From Alphaproteobacteria bacterium AO1-B (GTDB lineage Bacteria; Pseudomonadota; Alphaproteobacteria; Rhizobiales; Stappiaceae), in NCBI GenBank assembly GCA_001890945.1, contig MLAX01000004.1, forward strand, positions 496,001 through 560,000: a stretch of 64,000 nucleotides of DNA, read 5' to 3'. Made by a program: the position numbers and the translations under genes. The notes under the pieces are model-generated. The model saw nothing but the letters and a program-made list of their open reading frames with translations, was not told where the DNA came from and did not search any database. Numbering within the stretch: the first letter of the stretch is position 1; each line of letters starts with the position of its first letter. Shown here piece after piece: positions 17,811 through 26,575 of the stretch.

Positions 17811-18671
17811 TCAGCCAAGGGAAAGGTCTCCGTTTGAGTTGATTCTGCGCGTGATTTCGCTCAATCGGGACCAGCTTTGCAGAGCGATTGGAAGGGTGAG
17901 GGCCGCTTCCACAAATTCCCAGGAGTAGCTTGCGATTGAAAAGATGCGTCCTGCGGTGATGCCGGCCAGCCCTGCTGCCTGGTAGAGATTGAAAACGATG
18001 AAACCGACCTGAAGCAGGAAAATGCCGCCATAAACAAAAGCCTCGGTATCCGAAATTGCGACTTCATGGCGGCGCAGGGCGCGCAGGTGACGGAAGATGC
18101 CGAGCCGCTCGCCCCGTGTGAGGACATCCACTTGCTGTTCGCGCTGCTCGTTGAGTTGCCGGTTGACGTTGTAGAAGCGCCTGTGAAAGCAGGCGTAAAC
18201 CAGAAGCATCCCGGCCAGCACCAACAGCGATGAGAGACCTAGCGACATATCGAAATAAGTCAAAATGGTCAGGCTCACGCCCAGTTGTATGAGCGCTGCG
18301 ATCAGTTGCGGTGCTTCATGCTCCAAAAAGTCGACCAGTTCGCGGGACATGTCGATCCGGGCATTTCGTCTCGAAACGTGCAGCGAGGAGCATCGCTGAT
18401 GGAGTTCGTCTCCAAGATGCAGCCGTATTGTGCCATAGGCACGGGTGTCGTAAATCCGGCGTCCGATAGCCAGGAAACAAAGGCCACACAATACGGCCAT
18501 CATCCAGCCGAGTTCGGAAACCCGGCCTGCAAGCAAGCCGTCAATCGATAGACCGATCAACAACGGGATCAGGGCAATCAGGCAGTTTTCGGCAAATACA
18601 ATTGTCCAGGTGATTGCGATTTTCGCTCTGAACATCTGGAAGATATAAGCTAGATCAATCGCCATCCGCAT
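17811..18671 (-). CDS. ABC-transporter-like six-helix membrane protein without ATPase domain
   Basis: A protein of about 286 residues resembling the ABC_membrane_3 group: an ABC exporter transmembrane domain with no nucleotide-binding domain. Hydrophobic segments occur at IVFAENCLIALIPLLIGLSIDGLL, GWMMAVLCGLCFLAIG, LIAALIQLGVSLTILTYF, LGLSSLLVLAGMLLVYAC, FVYGGIFLLQVGFIVFNL and the C-terminus. The arrangement PLLIGLSIDGLL and the cytoplasmic loop LHLGDELHQRCSSLH match the exporter core. No Walker motifs are present in it or its neighbours. ATG 18671 chosen; TTG 18689 and ATG 18665 are alternatives. It heads the pump operon, 51 bp before the adaptor. How it contributes is unknown. Confidence 0.7.
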   Translation of the reverse strand: MRMAIDLAYIFQMFRAKIAITWTIVFAENCLIALIPLLIGLSIDGLLAGRVSELGWMMAVLCGLCFLAIGRRIYDTRAYGTIRLHLGDELHQRCSSLHVSRRNARIDMSRELVDFLEHEAPQLIAALIQLGVSLTILTYFDMSLGLSSLLVLAGMLLVYACFHRRFYNVNRQLNEQREQQVDVLTRGERLGIFRHLRALRRHEVAISDTEAFVYGGIFLLQVGFIVFNLYQAAGLAGITAGRIFSIASYSWEFVEAALTLPIALQSWSRLSEITRRINSNGDLSLG

Positions 18672-18724
18672 TTTACGGTCATTTCCCAAAAGGTGCTCGA
18701 ATTCAGATTTGAGAGGTCGCTAAC

Positions 18725-18763
18725 AAACAAGTCTGTTTCGAATAAAAAATCGAGTGAACGTTC
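18725..18763. promoter_or_regulatory. Candidate TetR operator region between the divergent efflux operon and its regulator
   Basis: In the 147-bp divergent gap, AAACA (18725-18729) and TGTTT (18734-18738) form an inverted repeat around AGTC, and GAACGTTC (18756-18763) is a perfect 8-bp palindrome followed by a further CGTTCG. Both have the size and composition of TetR/AcrR operator pieces, but which one is used is not clear from sequence. Confidence 0.4.
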
Positions 18764-18818
18764 GTTCGTTGAATTAAATAATCGGATTTTGAAGAAATGC
18801 AATGGAGCCCATACAGGA

Positions 18819-19418
18819 ATGAGTGAAAAACCGACCCGGGAAGAGACGACAAATGCGCGGCGGAAACACATCGTGGAGGTCGCAGCTGCGTGTTTTATTG
18901 CGAAGGGGTTTCACCAAACCAGCATTCGGGACATTGCGCGCAGCGCGGGGGTTTCCTTAGGAAATATCTACAATCACTTCCCCGGAAAGACTGAGATCAT
19001 TGCTGAAATTGCGAGCCTCGAAGCGGCGCAAATCGATGCCTTTGGATCAATGTTTGAAAAATACGGCAAGGATCCACACAAGGCGCTTGATCAATTCTTG
19101 AAAGCATACTTGAAGACCTGCAGCGCCCCCAGCCATGCCGCGTTGACGCTTGAAATTCTAGCAGAAGCCATCCGGCAGCCAGAAATAACTGTCGGTTTCA
19201 TGGAAAACCGTGTGAAGCTTCTGGCAGGTTTGGAGGGCCTGCTCGGCCAGCTGAGAAACAGCGAGAGTGCTGAGAGTAATCTTTCGGATCGCGACGCAGC
19301 TGAGTTTGTCTTGGATCTGATTGAAGGTGTTGGGATGCGGGTGTTCTTTGAAGAGCGGAAACCTGCAAAGCGGGATCACCAGAAGCTGCATCTAGCAATC
19401 AGCAAGCTGTGTAGCTGA
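18819..19418 (+). CDS. TetR/AcrR family regulator, divergent from the RND efflux operon
   Basis: A 199-residue regulator. The N-terminal HTH reads RRKHIVEVAAACFIAKGFHQTSIRDIARSAGVSLGNIYNHFPGKTEII (key stretch, residues 14-60), a complete TetR DNA-binding domain. The C-terminal part is a helical ligand pocket without a recognisable specificity motif. ATG 18819 chosen (MSEKPTREE) because upstream in-frame codons run through the promoter region. It probably represses the divergent operon of membrane protein, adaptor and RND pump, and itself. Ends 18 bp from the convergent creatininase-fold gene. Confidence 0.88.
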   Translation: MSEKPTREETTNARRKHIVEVAAACFIAKGFHQTSIRDIARSAGVSLGNIYNHFPGKTEIIAEIASLEAAQIDAFGSMFEKYGKDPHKALDQFLKAYLKTCSAPSHAALTLEILAEAIRQPEITVGFMENRVKLLAGLEGLLGQLRNSESAESNLSDRDAAEFVLDLIEGVGMRVFFEERKPAKRDHQKLHLAISKLCS

Positions 19419-19436
19419 GATGTTGAGGTTCTGACC

Positions 19437-20228
19437 TTAATCAAAATGCGCCAAGTCAAAGGCATGCACGTCCTGCAACAGTTCAACAAACCCTCTTGCA
19501 GCGTGATCCAGCGAGGCTTTGCCCTTTTCTGCGGTCGCGATTGAGGCGTCCCCCACCGTTCCAGCCGGATTGAGATCCTGAGCCTTCCAGCCAAAAGCAT
19601 GAGGGCCGTGCGCTCGAAGATGCTTGAACATGGAGGCAAAGTCCTCCTGTGCAGATCTAAAGTTCCGAGTCTTGTCCATGTTTACGAGGTCAGGCCGGAG
19701 GTGCAGCATGATTGAAGTCTCGACGTCTCCGCCATGGATGCCGAAGGTCAGTTCGTGATCTGAAAACACGCCGTCGGGTTGGCCAAAAGCTGCCCAGGCT
19801 GTTCCGACGGCCAGCATATTGTGCCGGACACGCAATTCGCGCGTTAGAATGCCAATCAGGGGAACGTTGCCGCCGTGGGAGTTGACCACAACAACCTTGC
19901 GCACGCCAGCTCTGAGGATGCTGTCGCCTAGCTCAAGCCACGCCTGTAAGGCCGTTTCCCAGGTCATTGTCAGTGTGCCGGCGGACGAAATGTGTTCGTT
20001 GGATTTGCCGACCGCCTGGATCGGCAAGAAGCTGGCCGGAATATCATTTGGAAGCAGTTCTATGACTCGGCTAATCTGCCCTTCCGCGATCGCGGTGTCG
20101 GTATAGACCGGGAGGTGAGGCCCATGCTGCTCGATTGCTGCAACTGGCAGAACGGCTATCCAATCCTTTACGTCAGGATGATCGAAATCCGTTGTTGTCA
20201 TATCTTGCCAATAGGGTTTCGGCAGCAT
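19437..20228 (-). CDS. Creatininase-fold amidohydrolase
   Basis: A 263-residue enzyme of the creatininase family. The N-terminal metal motif is EQHGPHLP (Glu33, His35) with Asp44. Then VVNSHGGN (His118) and HGGDVETS (His164, Glu169) follow. In true creatininase the residue two after the third ligand is Glu; here it is Gly (HGGN), as in other family members, so creatinine is not implied. Such enzymes hydrolyse cyclic amides or formamido groups. It probably forms a transcription unit with the Rid-family gene upstream on the same strand and faces a divergent ABC importer and deaminase-like operon, suggesting a joint pathway. Confidence 0.82.
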   Translation of the reverse strand: MLPKPYWQDMTTTDFDHPDVKDWIAVLPVAAIEQHGPHLPVYTDTAIAEGQISRVIELLPNDIPASFLPIQAVGKSNEHISSAGTLTMTWETALQAWLELGDSILRAGVRKVVVVNSHGGNVPLIGILTRELRVRHNMLAVGTAWAAFGQPDGVFSDHELTFGIHGGDVETSIMLHLRPDLVNMDKTRNFRSAQEDFASMFKHLRAHGPHAFGWKAQDLNPAGTVGDASIATAEKGKASLDHAARGFVELLQDVHAFDLAHFD

Positions 20229-20266
20229 TATTCGTCTTCCTAATAACTTGTATTTGCTATCTATGC

Positions 20267-20653
20267 CTAGTCGGCAGCGGCAACGACTTCAATCTCAACC
20301 ACGAACTCTTCGCGTGCAAATCCGGACACAATCATGAGCGTGGAAGCCGGTGGCGGGTCAGTGATGAATTGGTCTCTGGTTTTCATATAGCCCGGCAAAT
20401 GTTCTCGGCCGGTTACATAGGCGTTGATGCGCACAATATCCGCCAAAGTCATGCCGGCTGATGCCAGAATTGCCCGAATGTTTTCAAAACAGAGCGCTGT
20501 TTGGCCCTCAACGCCGGTCGGTATTTGATCCTCGGCATCAATGCCGAGTTGGCCAGAGGCAAACAGAAGGCGTTGCCCAGGTGGCACTTCCACCGCATGG
20601 CTGTAGCGTGCAAACGGCGGCCGAATGTCCGGCGGTGTGTGAGTCTTCTTCAA
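20267..20653 (-). CDS. RidA/YjgF/YER057c-family protein (non-archetypal)
   Basis: A 128-residue Rid-family protein. Start is the TTG ending at 20653, seven bases after AAGGAG, so the longer frame upstream is unlikely. Family features are LFASGQLGID near the start, TALCFENIRAILASAGMTLADIVRINAYVTG in the middle and VVEIEVVA at the end. The segment that in RidA reads PAR(S/T), with the Arg needed for imine deamination, reads PAST here, so it belongs to the Rid subfamilies that lack that Arg. Such genes often sit in degradation operons of amines, purines or pyrimidines. It precedes the creatininase-fold gene by 38 bp on the same strand. Confidence 0.83.
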   Translation of the reverse strand: MKKTHTPPDIRPPFARYSHAVEVPPGQRLLFASGQLGIDAEDQIPTGVEGQTALCFENIRAILASAGMTLADIVRINAYVTGREHLPGYMKTRDQFITDPPPASTLMIVSGFAREEFVVEIEVVAAAD

Positions 20654-20757
20654 TATTTTTCTCCTTGAGGAATTGCGCAGGAGCCTATCCCGCGGCTCGG
20701 GCAGAGGCAATTTCCCGCTCTGCGTAATTTGCAAGCTTTTGCATAAATTGAAAGCAT

Positions 20758-20812
20758 GTCTATTTTTTGAGCTGACAGGCTGTGGGATATATGCAAGTCT
20801 ATTTTTGCTGAC
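20758..20812 (+). repeat. Two near-identical upstream elements GTCTATTTTT...GCTGAC
   Basis: One copy at 20758-20776 and a second at 20797-20812 differ by a three-base insertion (TGA) before GCTGAC. Start to start they are 39 bp apart, roughly four helical turns. They lie 67-106 bp upstream of a sigma-54-like promoter, the usual distance for an enhancer-binding activator. A related GTCTATTGAG occurs at 27252, upstream of the other sigma-54 promoter. Function inferred. Confidence 0.45.
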
Positions 20813-20863
20813 CGGAGCAAACTTCCTGGTAGCAATTTAAGCGGGCCATGATCTTAATATAAA

Positions 20864-20877
20864 GGCTCACTTCTTGC
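20864..20877 (+). promoter_or_regulatory. Candidate sigma-54 promoter of the 20978-27169 operon
   Basis: GG at 20864-20865 and GC at 20876-20877 are separated by exactly ten bases, with CTTGC at the -12 side and GGCTC at the -24 side (consensus TGGCAC ... TTGC). A start near 20889 would leave a leader of about 90 bases before the binding-protein gene. The -24 element is imperfect, so the call rests on spacing, the good -12 box and the nitrogen-related genes downstream. Confidence 0.45.
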
Positions 20878-20977
20878 CTGTTCCGCTCTCAGGGCTTTCG
20901 AGCACAGCGGCAGAGCATTCGGCCTGTGGTGGGCGGATTGACCTGCGTGGTGTGTGATGAAAACGGGGAACGCGGAA

Positions 20978-21988
20978 ATGGATTTGTCTCGGAAAATTGG
21001 ACTTGCAACGCTCGCTGTCATGGCGTCGACAAGTGCGCATGCGCTTGAGAAGGTGACATTCGGTACCAACTGGGTCGCTCAGGCCGAGCACGGCGGATAT
21101 TATCAGGCTGTTGCCGACGGCACTTACGAAGCCTGCGGGATCGAAGTGGAAATCAAGCCCGGCGGACCTCAGGCGAACAATCGGATTTTGTTGCCTGTCG
21201 GCAAGATCGATTTCCTGATGGGCGGCAACATGCTGCAAGCGTTCTCAGCCGTTGAACAGGGCATTCCGACGACTGTGGTGGCGGCGCACTTCCAGAAAGA
21301 GCCGCAAATTCTGATGACTCACCCGGATCAGGGCCTCGACACCTGGGATAGCCTGAAGGATATCAATCTCCTCATTGGTAAGGGTGGCCTCAATTCCTAC
21401 TTTCAATGGATGAAAGCTGAGTTCGGTTTCAAGGATGAGCAGGTTCGGCCGTATACTTATAACTCTGCCCCGTTCCTTGCAGACAAGAAGCTTGGCCAGC
21501 AGGGCTACATCACCTCTGAGCCCTATGCGATCGAGACCGAGGGCGGCTTTGAGCCCAACATTTTCCTGATCGCAGACTATGGGTACGACACCTATTCCAC
21601 CACCGTTGAGACCCGGCTCGACCTCATCGAGACCAAGCCAGAGGTTGTGAAGTGTTTCGTCGATGGGTCTGCCATCGGTTGGGTCAATTTCCTTTATGGA
21701 GATAACTCCAAAGCCTTGGAGCTGATCAAAAAAGACAATCCGGGTATGACCGACGGACAGCTGGCGTTCTCCATCGACAAGCTGAAGTCTTACGGCATCG
21801 TGGACAGTGGGGATGCGCTCACCATGGGGATTGGTGCGATGACCGACGAGCGCAACAAATCCTTCTTTGAGAAGATGGTCGCTGCCGGTGTGGTGAATGG
21901 AGATGTCGATTACACTAAGTCGTACACGCTTCAATTCGTCAACCAAGGGGTCGGAGTGGACCTCAAGAAAGAACTTGCTGGAAACTGA
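20978..21988 (+). CDS. ABC transporter substrate-binding protein, NMT1/THI5-SsuA type
   Basis: A 336-residue periplasmic protein. ATG 20978 (MDLSRKIG) follows GGGGAA at good distance; ATG 20954/20957 upstream lack a ribosome site. Signal peptide residues 1-22 (IGLATLAVMASTSAHA, then LEK). The mature chain opens VTFGTNWVAQAEHGGYYQAVADGTYEACGIEVEI, the pattern of NMT1/ThiY-like proteins that bind pyrimidines, sulfonates or related small molecules, then GKIDFLMGGNMLQAF and GYITSEPYAIE. Together with the ATPase and permease genes downstream it forms an importer. A cytosine-deaminase-like enzyme in the same operon suggests a pyrimidine-like or other cyclic N-compound as ligand; this is inference. 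Confidence 0.87.
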   Translation: MDLSRKIGLATLAVMASTSAHALEKVTFGTNWVAQAEHGGYYQAVADGTYEACGIEVEIKPGGPQANNRILLPVGKIDFLMGGNMLQAFSAVEQGIPTTVVAAHFQKEPQILMTHPDQGLDTWDSLKDINLLIGKGGLNSYFQWMKAEFGFKDEQVRPYTYNSAPFLADKKLGQQGYITSEPYAIETEGGFEPNIFLIADYGYDTYSTTVETRLDLIETKPEVVKCFVDGSAIGWVNFLYGDNSKALELIKKDNPGMTDGQLAFSIDKLKSYGIVDSGDALTMGIGAMTDERNKSFFEKMVAAGVVNGDVDYTKSYTLQFVNQGVGVDLKKELAGN

Positions 21989-22045
21989 GGCGGACCTGTT
22001 TCGTGTTTCATAGGAATGTTGCAACCATGGCCGGAGATTGATGCA

Positions 22046-22861
22046 ATGACGGCCATGGTAAATACAAACATGCAATCAGATATCGTTTCGGGTTCGCCGA
22101 TCGTTTCGTTGAAGGGCATTTCAAAAACCTTCTCCAACGGAACGGTCGCGCTCAACAACATGTCGCTCGACATACGACAAGGGGAATTCGTTTCGCTGCT
22201 CGGGCCCTCCGGATGCGGAAAATCGACTGCCTTGCGGATCATCACCAGCCTGACCAGTCCAACGACGGGCCGGGTTGAATGGCCGCTCGAAGAAAGCAAG
22301 CAAAAGGAACATGAGCTAAGTTTCGTGTTCCAGGAGCCGACGCTGATGCCGTGGGCAACGGTTTTCGGCAATGTCTGGCTGCCCCTCCGCTTGAAGGGTG
22401 TTTCCAAAAAAGCGGCGCATGACCGGGTTATGGAAGCCTTGCAGGGGGTCGGGCTGGAGCAATTCGCCGACAGCTACCCGCGCGAGCTGTCTGGCGGTAT
22501 GAAAATGCGGGTCTCCATTGCCCGTGCGCTGGTCACTAAGCCCAAGTTGCTCTTGATGGATGAGCCCTTTGCTGCGCTTGACGAGATTACACGCTTCAAA
22601 CTGAACAACGATCTTTTGCGCCTTTGGGAAACCTTTGGATGGACCGTCATCTTCGTTACGCACTCGGTATTTGAGTCTGTCTATCTGTCCAACCGGATCG
22701 TGGTGATGGCGGCGCGGCCGGGCCGTGTGGTCAACGACATGGCAATCGACGCGCCGTATCCGAGGGATGAAGCCTTCCGGACTTCATCCGTTTACGCCGG
22801 TTTTTGCCGGGATGTTTCGGATGCGCTGCATAAGGCAATGATTGTGGGAGACCATCTTTGA
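22046..22861 (+). CDS. ABC transporter ATP-binding protein (SsuB/TauB/NrtD type)
   Basis: A 271-residue ATPase with Walker A GPSGCGKST at 53-61, Q-loop FVFQEPTLMPW near 93-103, signature LSGGMKMR at 148-155 and Walker B LLLMDEPFAALDE at 168-180. The Q-loop and MPW motif are characteristic of the nitrate/sulfonate/taurine-type importers. ATG 22046 (MTAMVN) chosen with GGAG about ten bases upstream; the longer frame from 22016 has no ribosome site. It couples to the permease encoded 43 bp downstream. Confidence 0.9.
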   Translation: MTAMVNTNMQSDIVSGSPIVSLKGISKTFSNGTVALNNMSLDIRQGEFVSLLGPSGCGKSTALRIITSLTSPTTGRVEWPLEESKQKEHELSFVFQEPTLMPWATVFGNVWLPLRLKGVSKKAAHDRVMEALQGVGLEQFADSYPRELSGGMKMRVSIARALVTKPKLLLMDEPFAALDEITRFKLNNDLLRLWETFGWTVIFVTHSVFESVYLSNRIVVMAARPGRVVNDMAIDAPYPRDEAFRTSSVYAGFCRDVSDALHKAMIVGDHL

Positions 22862-22904
22862 TGTGTCTGTCCCGATACATATTGAACAAAGGCGGTAGCA
22901 GATC

Positions 22905-23783
22905 ATGACACTCGAGATCGCCGACAAGCACGCCATTGCACCTGCCCCGCAGTCTGTTCCACTTGATGCGGAAGAGCTCAAACGGGCGCGCGCGGCACGG
23001 CGGGAGGCTGTTGGACGTTGGGTTCTGCCGATCGTTATCCTCGTTTTGTCGGTGTATTTTTGGGACAGGCTGTGCGTCTGGAATGAGATACCCCACTATA
23101 TCCTGCCGCGCCCGGGGCTTGTTTTTGAAACGCTCCTTGCTGATTGGGGCATCTTGAGCATTGCTTTGATCAACACGCTCAAGATCACGTTTGGTGCGCT
23201 TTTGATCGCCACGCTCGGTGGGCTTGGTTTGGCAGTCCTCTTCACTCAGTCCAAGTGGATCGAGATTTCGTTTTTTCCGTTTGCGGTCATTTTGCAGGTC
23301 ACACCGATCATCGCTATTGCGCCTTTGATTCTCATCTACGTGGATTCAATTACCGCGGGGCTTTTGATCTGCGCGTGGATTGTTGCGTTTTTTCCGATCC
23401 TTTCCAACACGACTTTGGGCTTGAATTCAGCCGATCATAATCTTCAAAACCTGTTCCGCCTTTATGGCGCGAGCCGGTGGCAAACACTGCGCTTCTTGAG
23501 ATTGCCTGCATCCATGCCGTACTTTTTGGGCGGTTTGAAAATTGCCGGTGGCTTGTCCTTGATCGGAGCCATTGTTGCCGAATTTGTCGCCGGGTCAGCG
23601 GGGTCAGGATCCGGTCTTGCCAACCAAATCCTTGAGGCGAGCTATCGGCTCAACATGCCGCGCATGTTTGCTGCGCTGATTCTGATTTCCGTGACCGGTA
23701 TATTGATATTCCTTTCCATGAACCTTTTGTCGCATCTGCTTCTGCGCAAGTGGCACGAAAGCGCGTTGAAGCGGGAGATGTAG
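22905..23783 (+). CDS. ABC transporter permease (SsuC/TauC/ThiX type)
   Basis: A 292-residue inner-membrane permease with about six helices. The cytoplasmic start (about 40 polar residues) is followed by VLPIVILVLSVYFWDRLC, then IPHYILPRPGLVFETLL, a hallmark of this family (…LPSP..V...L). The EAA loop LYGASRWQTLRFLRLPASMPYFLGGLKIA near residue 185 docks on the ATPase. It completes the importer with the two genes upstream. The next gene starts right after its stop. Confidence 0.88.
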   Translation: MTLEIADKHAIAPAPQSVPLDAEELKRARAARREAVGRWVLPIVILVLSVYFWDRLCVWNEIPHYILPRPGLVFETLLADWGILSIALINTLKITFGALLIATLGGLGLAVLFTQSKWIEISFFPFAVILQVTPIIAIAPLILIYVDSITAGLLICAWIVAFFPILSNTTLGLNSADHNLQNLFRLYGASRWQTLRFLRLPASMPYFLGGLKIAGGLSLIGAIVAEFVAGSAGSGSGLANQILEASYRLNMPRMFAALILISVTGILIFLSMNLLSHLLLRKWHESALKREM

Positions 23784-25103
23784 ATGAAGCCGGGGTGGGG
23801 CGCCGGGTTTAAAGGGACCGGCATCATCAGAAATGCGACTGTGCCCGTATGTCTTCTGGAGGGTGTGCAGCAAACCTCGGTCTCGGAGCTGACGGCTCGT
23901 GATATCGTGTTCGAGAATGGAAAGCTCACACAGATTGCTCCGGCTGGGACGCTGCCGGAAGGCGCGGGCGGCCTTGATCTTGATGGCGGGCTTATCCTGC
24001 CGACACTGGTGGATGTTCACACACATCTGGACAAGGGGCATATCTGGCCGCGCGAGCCCAATCCGGACGGGACCTTTCAAGGTGCACTTCAAGCGGTGGG
24101 AAGAGACCGGAGCGCTTACTGGTGTGCCGAGGATGTCAGGGCCCGGATGGATTTCTCACTAAAGTGTGCCTACGCCCATGGGACGGGCGCGATCCGCACC
24201 CACCTAGACAGTCTTCCTCCACAAGATGACATCACGTGGCCGATCTTTGCGGAAACACGCTCAGAGTGGGCCGGACGAATTGAGCTTCAAGGTGTGTGCT
24301 TGTTCGGTATTGACCGGCTGGCCGAAGGCAATGGTTACCTTCACAGCATTGCCGATCGTGTTTCAGCTGCCGGCGGGGTCTTGGGGGCTGTTACATATAT
24401 GGTGCCGGATGTGGATCAGCATCTGGAATCAGTTTTTAAAGCGGCAATGGATCGCGGGCTGGATCTTGATTTTCATGTCGATGAAACGCTTGATCCGGTG
24501 GCTGACACTTTACGCCGGATCGCCGAAGTCGCGCTGCGCTTGGGGTTTGATGGCAAGATCCTGTGCGGACACTGCTGCTCCTTGTCGGTGCATTGCGATG
24601 ACGACATTTCCAGAACTCTGGACTTGGTCGCAGAGGCTAGGATTTCTGTCGTTTCACTGCCGATGTGCAACATGTATTTGCAGGACCGCATGCAAGGACG
24701 GACACCACGCAAGCGCGGCGTGACACTTTTGCATGAAATGCGCGCTCGCGGCATTCAAGTGTGTGTCGCCTCGGACAACACACGCGATCCCTTTTATGCC
24801 TATGGCGATATGGATCTTGTCGAGGTGTACACCCAGGCAACCCGGATCCTGCATCTTGATCATCCCGTCGGCGATTGGATCCGTGTGGTTACGGCAACGC
24901 CAGCGCATATTATGGGATTGCCCATGGGCCAGATAGCGGTCGGTGGGGCCGCCGATCTTCTGCTGTTTAATGCGCGGAACTGGAATGAGCTTCTGTCCCG
25001 TCCCGTGGGCCCGCGCCGCGTGCTGAGAGCAGGGTGCAGCATTGATCAGACCTTGCCCGACTATCGTGAACTCGATCGACTTCTTCAGAAAGGGACCTCC
25101 TGA
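23784..25103 (+). CDS. Cytosine-deaminase-like metal-dependent amidohydrolase
   Basis: A 439-residue amidohydrolase of the CodA branch. The HxH metal motif is DVHTHLDKGHIWPRE (His79, His81), followed by THLDSLPP, a third ligand in DFHVDE, a fourth in GHCCSLS, and the Asp in VASDNTRDPFYAYGDMD, which matches the SD/HDN..DP(W/F)Y ending of cytosine deaminases. Such enzymes hydrolyse exocyclic or ring C-N bonds of pyrimidines, creatinine-like rings or isoguanine. It starts immediately after the permease stop (23783) and is followed by an FAD oxidoreductase gene 2 bp downstream, so it is clearly in the importer operon. Exact substrate not determined. Confidence 0.83.
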   Translation: MKPGWGAGFKGTGIIRNATVPVCLLEGVQQTSVSELTARDIVFENGKLTQIAPAGTLPEGAGGLDLDGGLILPTLVDVHTHLDKGHIWPREPNPDGTFQGALQAVGRDRSAYWCAEDVRARMDFSLKCAYAHGTGAIRTHLDSLPPQDDITWPIFAETRSEWAGRIELQGVCLFGIDRLAEGNGYLHSIADRVSAAGGVLGAVTYMVPDVDQHLESVFKAAMDRGLDLDFHVDETLDPVADTLRRIAEVALRLGFDGKILCGHCCSLSVHCDDDISRTLDLVAEARISVVSLPMCNMYLQDRMQGRTPRKRGVTLLHEMRARGIQVCVASDNTRDPFYAYGDMDLVEVYTQATRILHLDHPVGDWIRVVTATPAHIMGLPMGQIAVGGAADLLLFNARNWNELLSRPVGPRRVLRAGCSIDQTLPDYRELDRLLQKGTS

Positions 25104-25105
25104 CC

Positions 25106-26512
25106 ATGAGCGCCATTGCCGCTTTGATAGCCGATCTCGATGGGATCAAGATCGAGGACAACCCGCAAATCGTGAAGCAGAAGAGCCGGGACTTTTTCTG
25201 GTATTCGCCAGTGCTAAAGGCTCAGCTTGAAAACGTGACGGGCGATCTGATCGTGACACCCAAGTCCGAGGACGAGGTCATCCGGATTCTCAAGGCGTGT
25301 TTTGCGGCTGATGTGCCTGTTACGACACGCGGTGCCGGGACTGGAAACTATGGCCAAGCCATGCCGTTGTCGGGTGGGGTTGTTCTCAACCTTGCGGAAA
25401 TGACCGCCGTGAAGGAAGTGCGCACCGGATCTGTCGTTGCCGAGGCTGGTGCGATAATAACGGATATTGATGCGGTCACCCGAGCCCAGACCGGACAGGA
25501 ATTGCGGATGCATCCATCAACCTACCGGACCGCGACGATCGGCGGGTTTATCGCAGGCGGGTCGGGCGGCGTTGGGTCGATCAACTGGGGTGGCTTGAGG
25601 GATCTTGGAAACGTCATTCGTTTGCGCGTGGTCACGATGGAGGCTGAGCCGCAGGTTCTTGAAATGACGGGCGATGAACTGCAGAAAGTGATGCACGCCT
25701 ATGGCACGAACGGCATTATCACCGAAGTCGAGATGCCTTTGGCCGCCAGTTACGACTGGGTGGATGTTTTGGTCGGGTTTGACGACTTTATGGATGCGGT
25801 GCGGTTTTCAGATGAACTGGCCAATCTGGATGGTTTGCTGACGAAGAACATTGCGCCGATCGCAGCACCAGTTCCTCATGACTATTTCCTCCGGCACCAG
25901 AAATTCATCCGCAAGGACCAGTCCGTTGCTGTCTTGATGGTCGCCCCTTTCGCGATGGCTGCATTCGATGCGTTCATGGAGCGGCAGTCCAAGGGGGAGG
26001 TGCTCTATCGGTCAGACAAGGCGTCAGACGAAGATCTGAAACGCCTCCCGCCTGCTTACGAGCTTTCGTGGAACCACACGACCTTGCGGGGGCTCAGGGT
26101 GGATCCCTCAATCACCTATCTCCAGGTTCTTTATCCGTTTCCCGACCAGGTCGAATTGGTCGGCAAGATGCATGAGATGTTTGGAGATGAGGTTCCGGGC
26201 CATCTCGAATACGTGCGGTTTGATGGCAACGTCACATGCTTTGGCCTGCCGATTGTCCGCTACTCCACCGAGGCCCGACTCGAAAAAATCATCCGTCTTC
26301 ACGAAGACAATGGCTGCCCGATTTTCAACCCACACAGGTATACGCTTGAAGAGGGGGGGATGAAGCAGACGGATGCAGTCCAGCTCGCTTTCAAAAAGCA
26401 GGCCGATCCGAAGGGGTTGCTCAATCCGGGCAAGATGATTGCCTGGGAAAATCCGGATTATGATTTCGAAAGCGGTCAGGTGTTCCTATTTCCAGGTCTG
26501 CAACGGGCCTAA
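25106..26512 (+). CDS. FAD-linked oxidoreductase (GlcD-like, PCMH/VAO fold)
   Basis: A 468-residue flavoprotein. The FAD-binding PCMH domain is visible from about residue 48: LIVTPKSEDEVIRILKACFAADVPVTTRGAGTGNYGQ, then GGVVLNLAEM, VVAEAGAIITDID, HPSTYRTATIGGFIAGGSGGVGS and YGTNGIITEVEMP. The C-terminal half ends NPGKMIAWENP, like the LNPGK(M/I) ending of glycolate/lactate oxidase-type enzymes. It probably oxidises a hydroxylated or ring intermediate made by the deaminase-like enzyme upstream. The next gene, a flavodoxin-fold quinone reductase, could accept or donate electrons. Electron acceptor and substrate unknown. Confidence 0.85.
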   Translation: MSAIAALIADLDGIKIEDNPQIVKQKSRDFFWYSPVLKAQLENVTGDLIVTPKSEDEVIRILKACFAADVPVTTRGAGTGNYGQAMPLSGGVVLNLAEMTAVKEVRTGSVVAEAGAIITDIDAVTRAQTGQELRMHPSTYRTATIGGFIAGGSGGVGSINWGGLRDLGNVIRLRVVTMEAEPQVLEMTGDELQKVMHAYGTNGIITEVEMPLAASYDWVDVLVGFDDFMDAVRFSDELANLDGLLTKNIAPIAAPVPHDYFLRHQKFIRKDQSVAVLMVAPFAMAAFDAFMERQSKGEVLYRSDKASDEDLKRLPPAYELSWNHTTLRGLRVDPSITYLQVLYPFPDQVELVGKMHEMFGDEVPGHLEYVRFDGNVTCFGLPIVRYSTEARLEKIIRLHEDNGCPIFNPHRYTLEEGGMKQTDAVQLAFKKQADPKGLLNPGKMIAWENPDYDFESGQVFLFPGLQRA

Positions 26513-26575
26513 TACTAAGTTTCAGTTCAAATGCCGGCCGTACTCCGGCGAAAAGCGATGTAAAAGGCCAAACGC

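Noticed and set aside
19437..20228. Naming the creatininase-fold protein as creatininase
   Set aside because: The Glu ligand after the third His is Gly here and no creatinase or sarcosine genes are nearby.
20654..20700. Possible reverse-strand sigma-54 promoter for the Rid/creatininase genes (GC-N10-CC near 20674)
   Set aside because: The spacing exists but the flanking bases do not match TGGCAC or TTGC, so it is not supportable.
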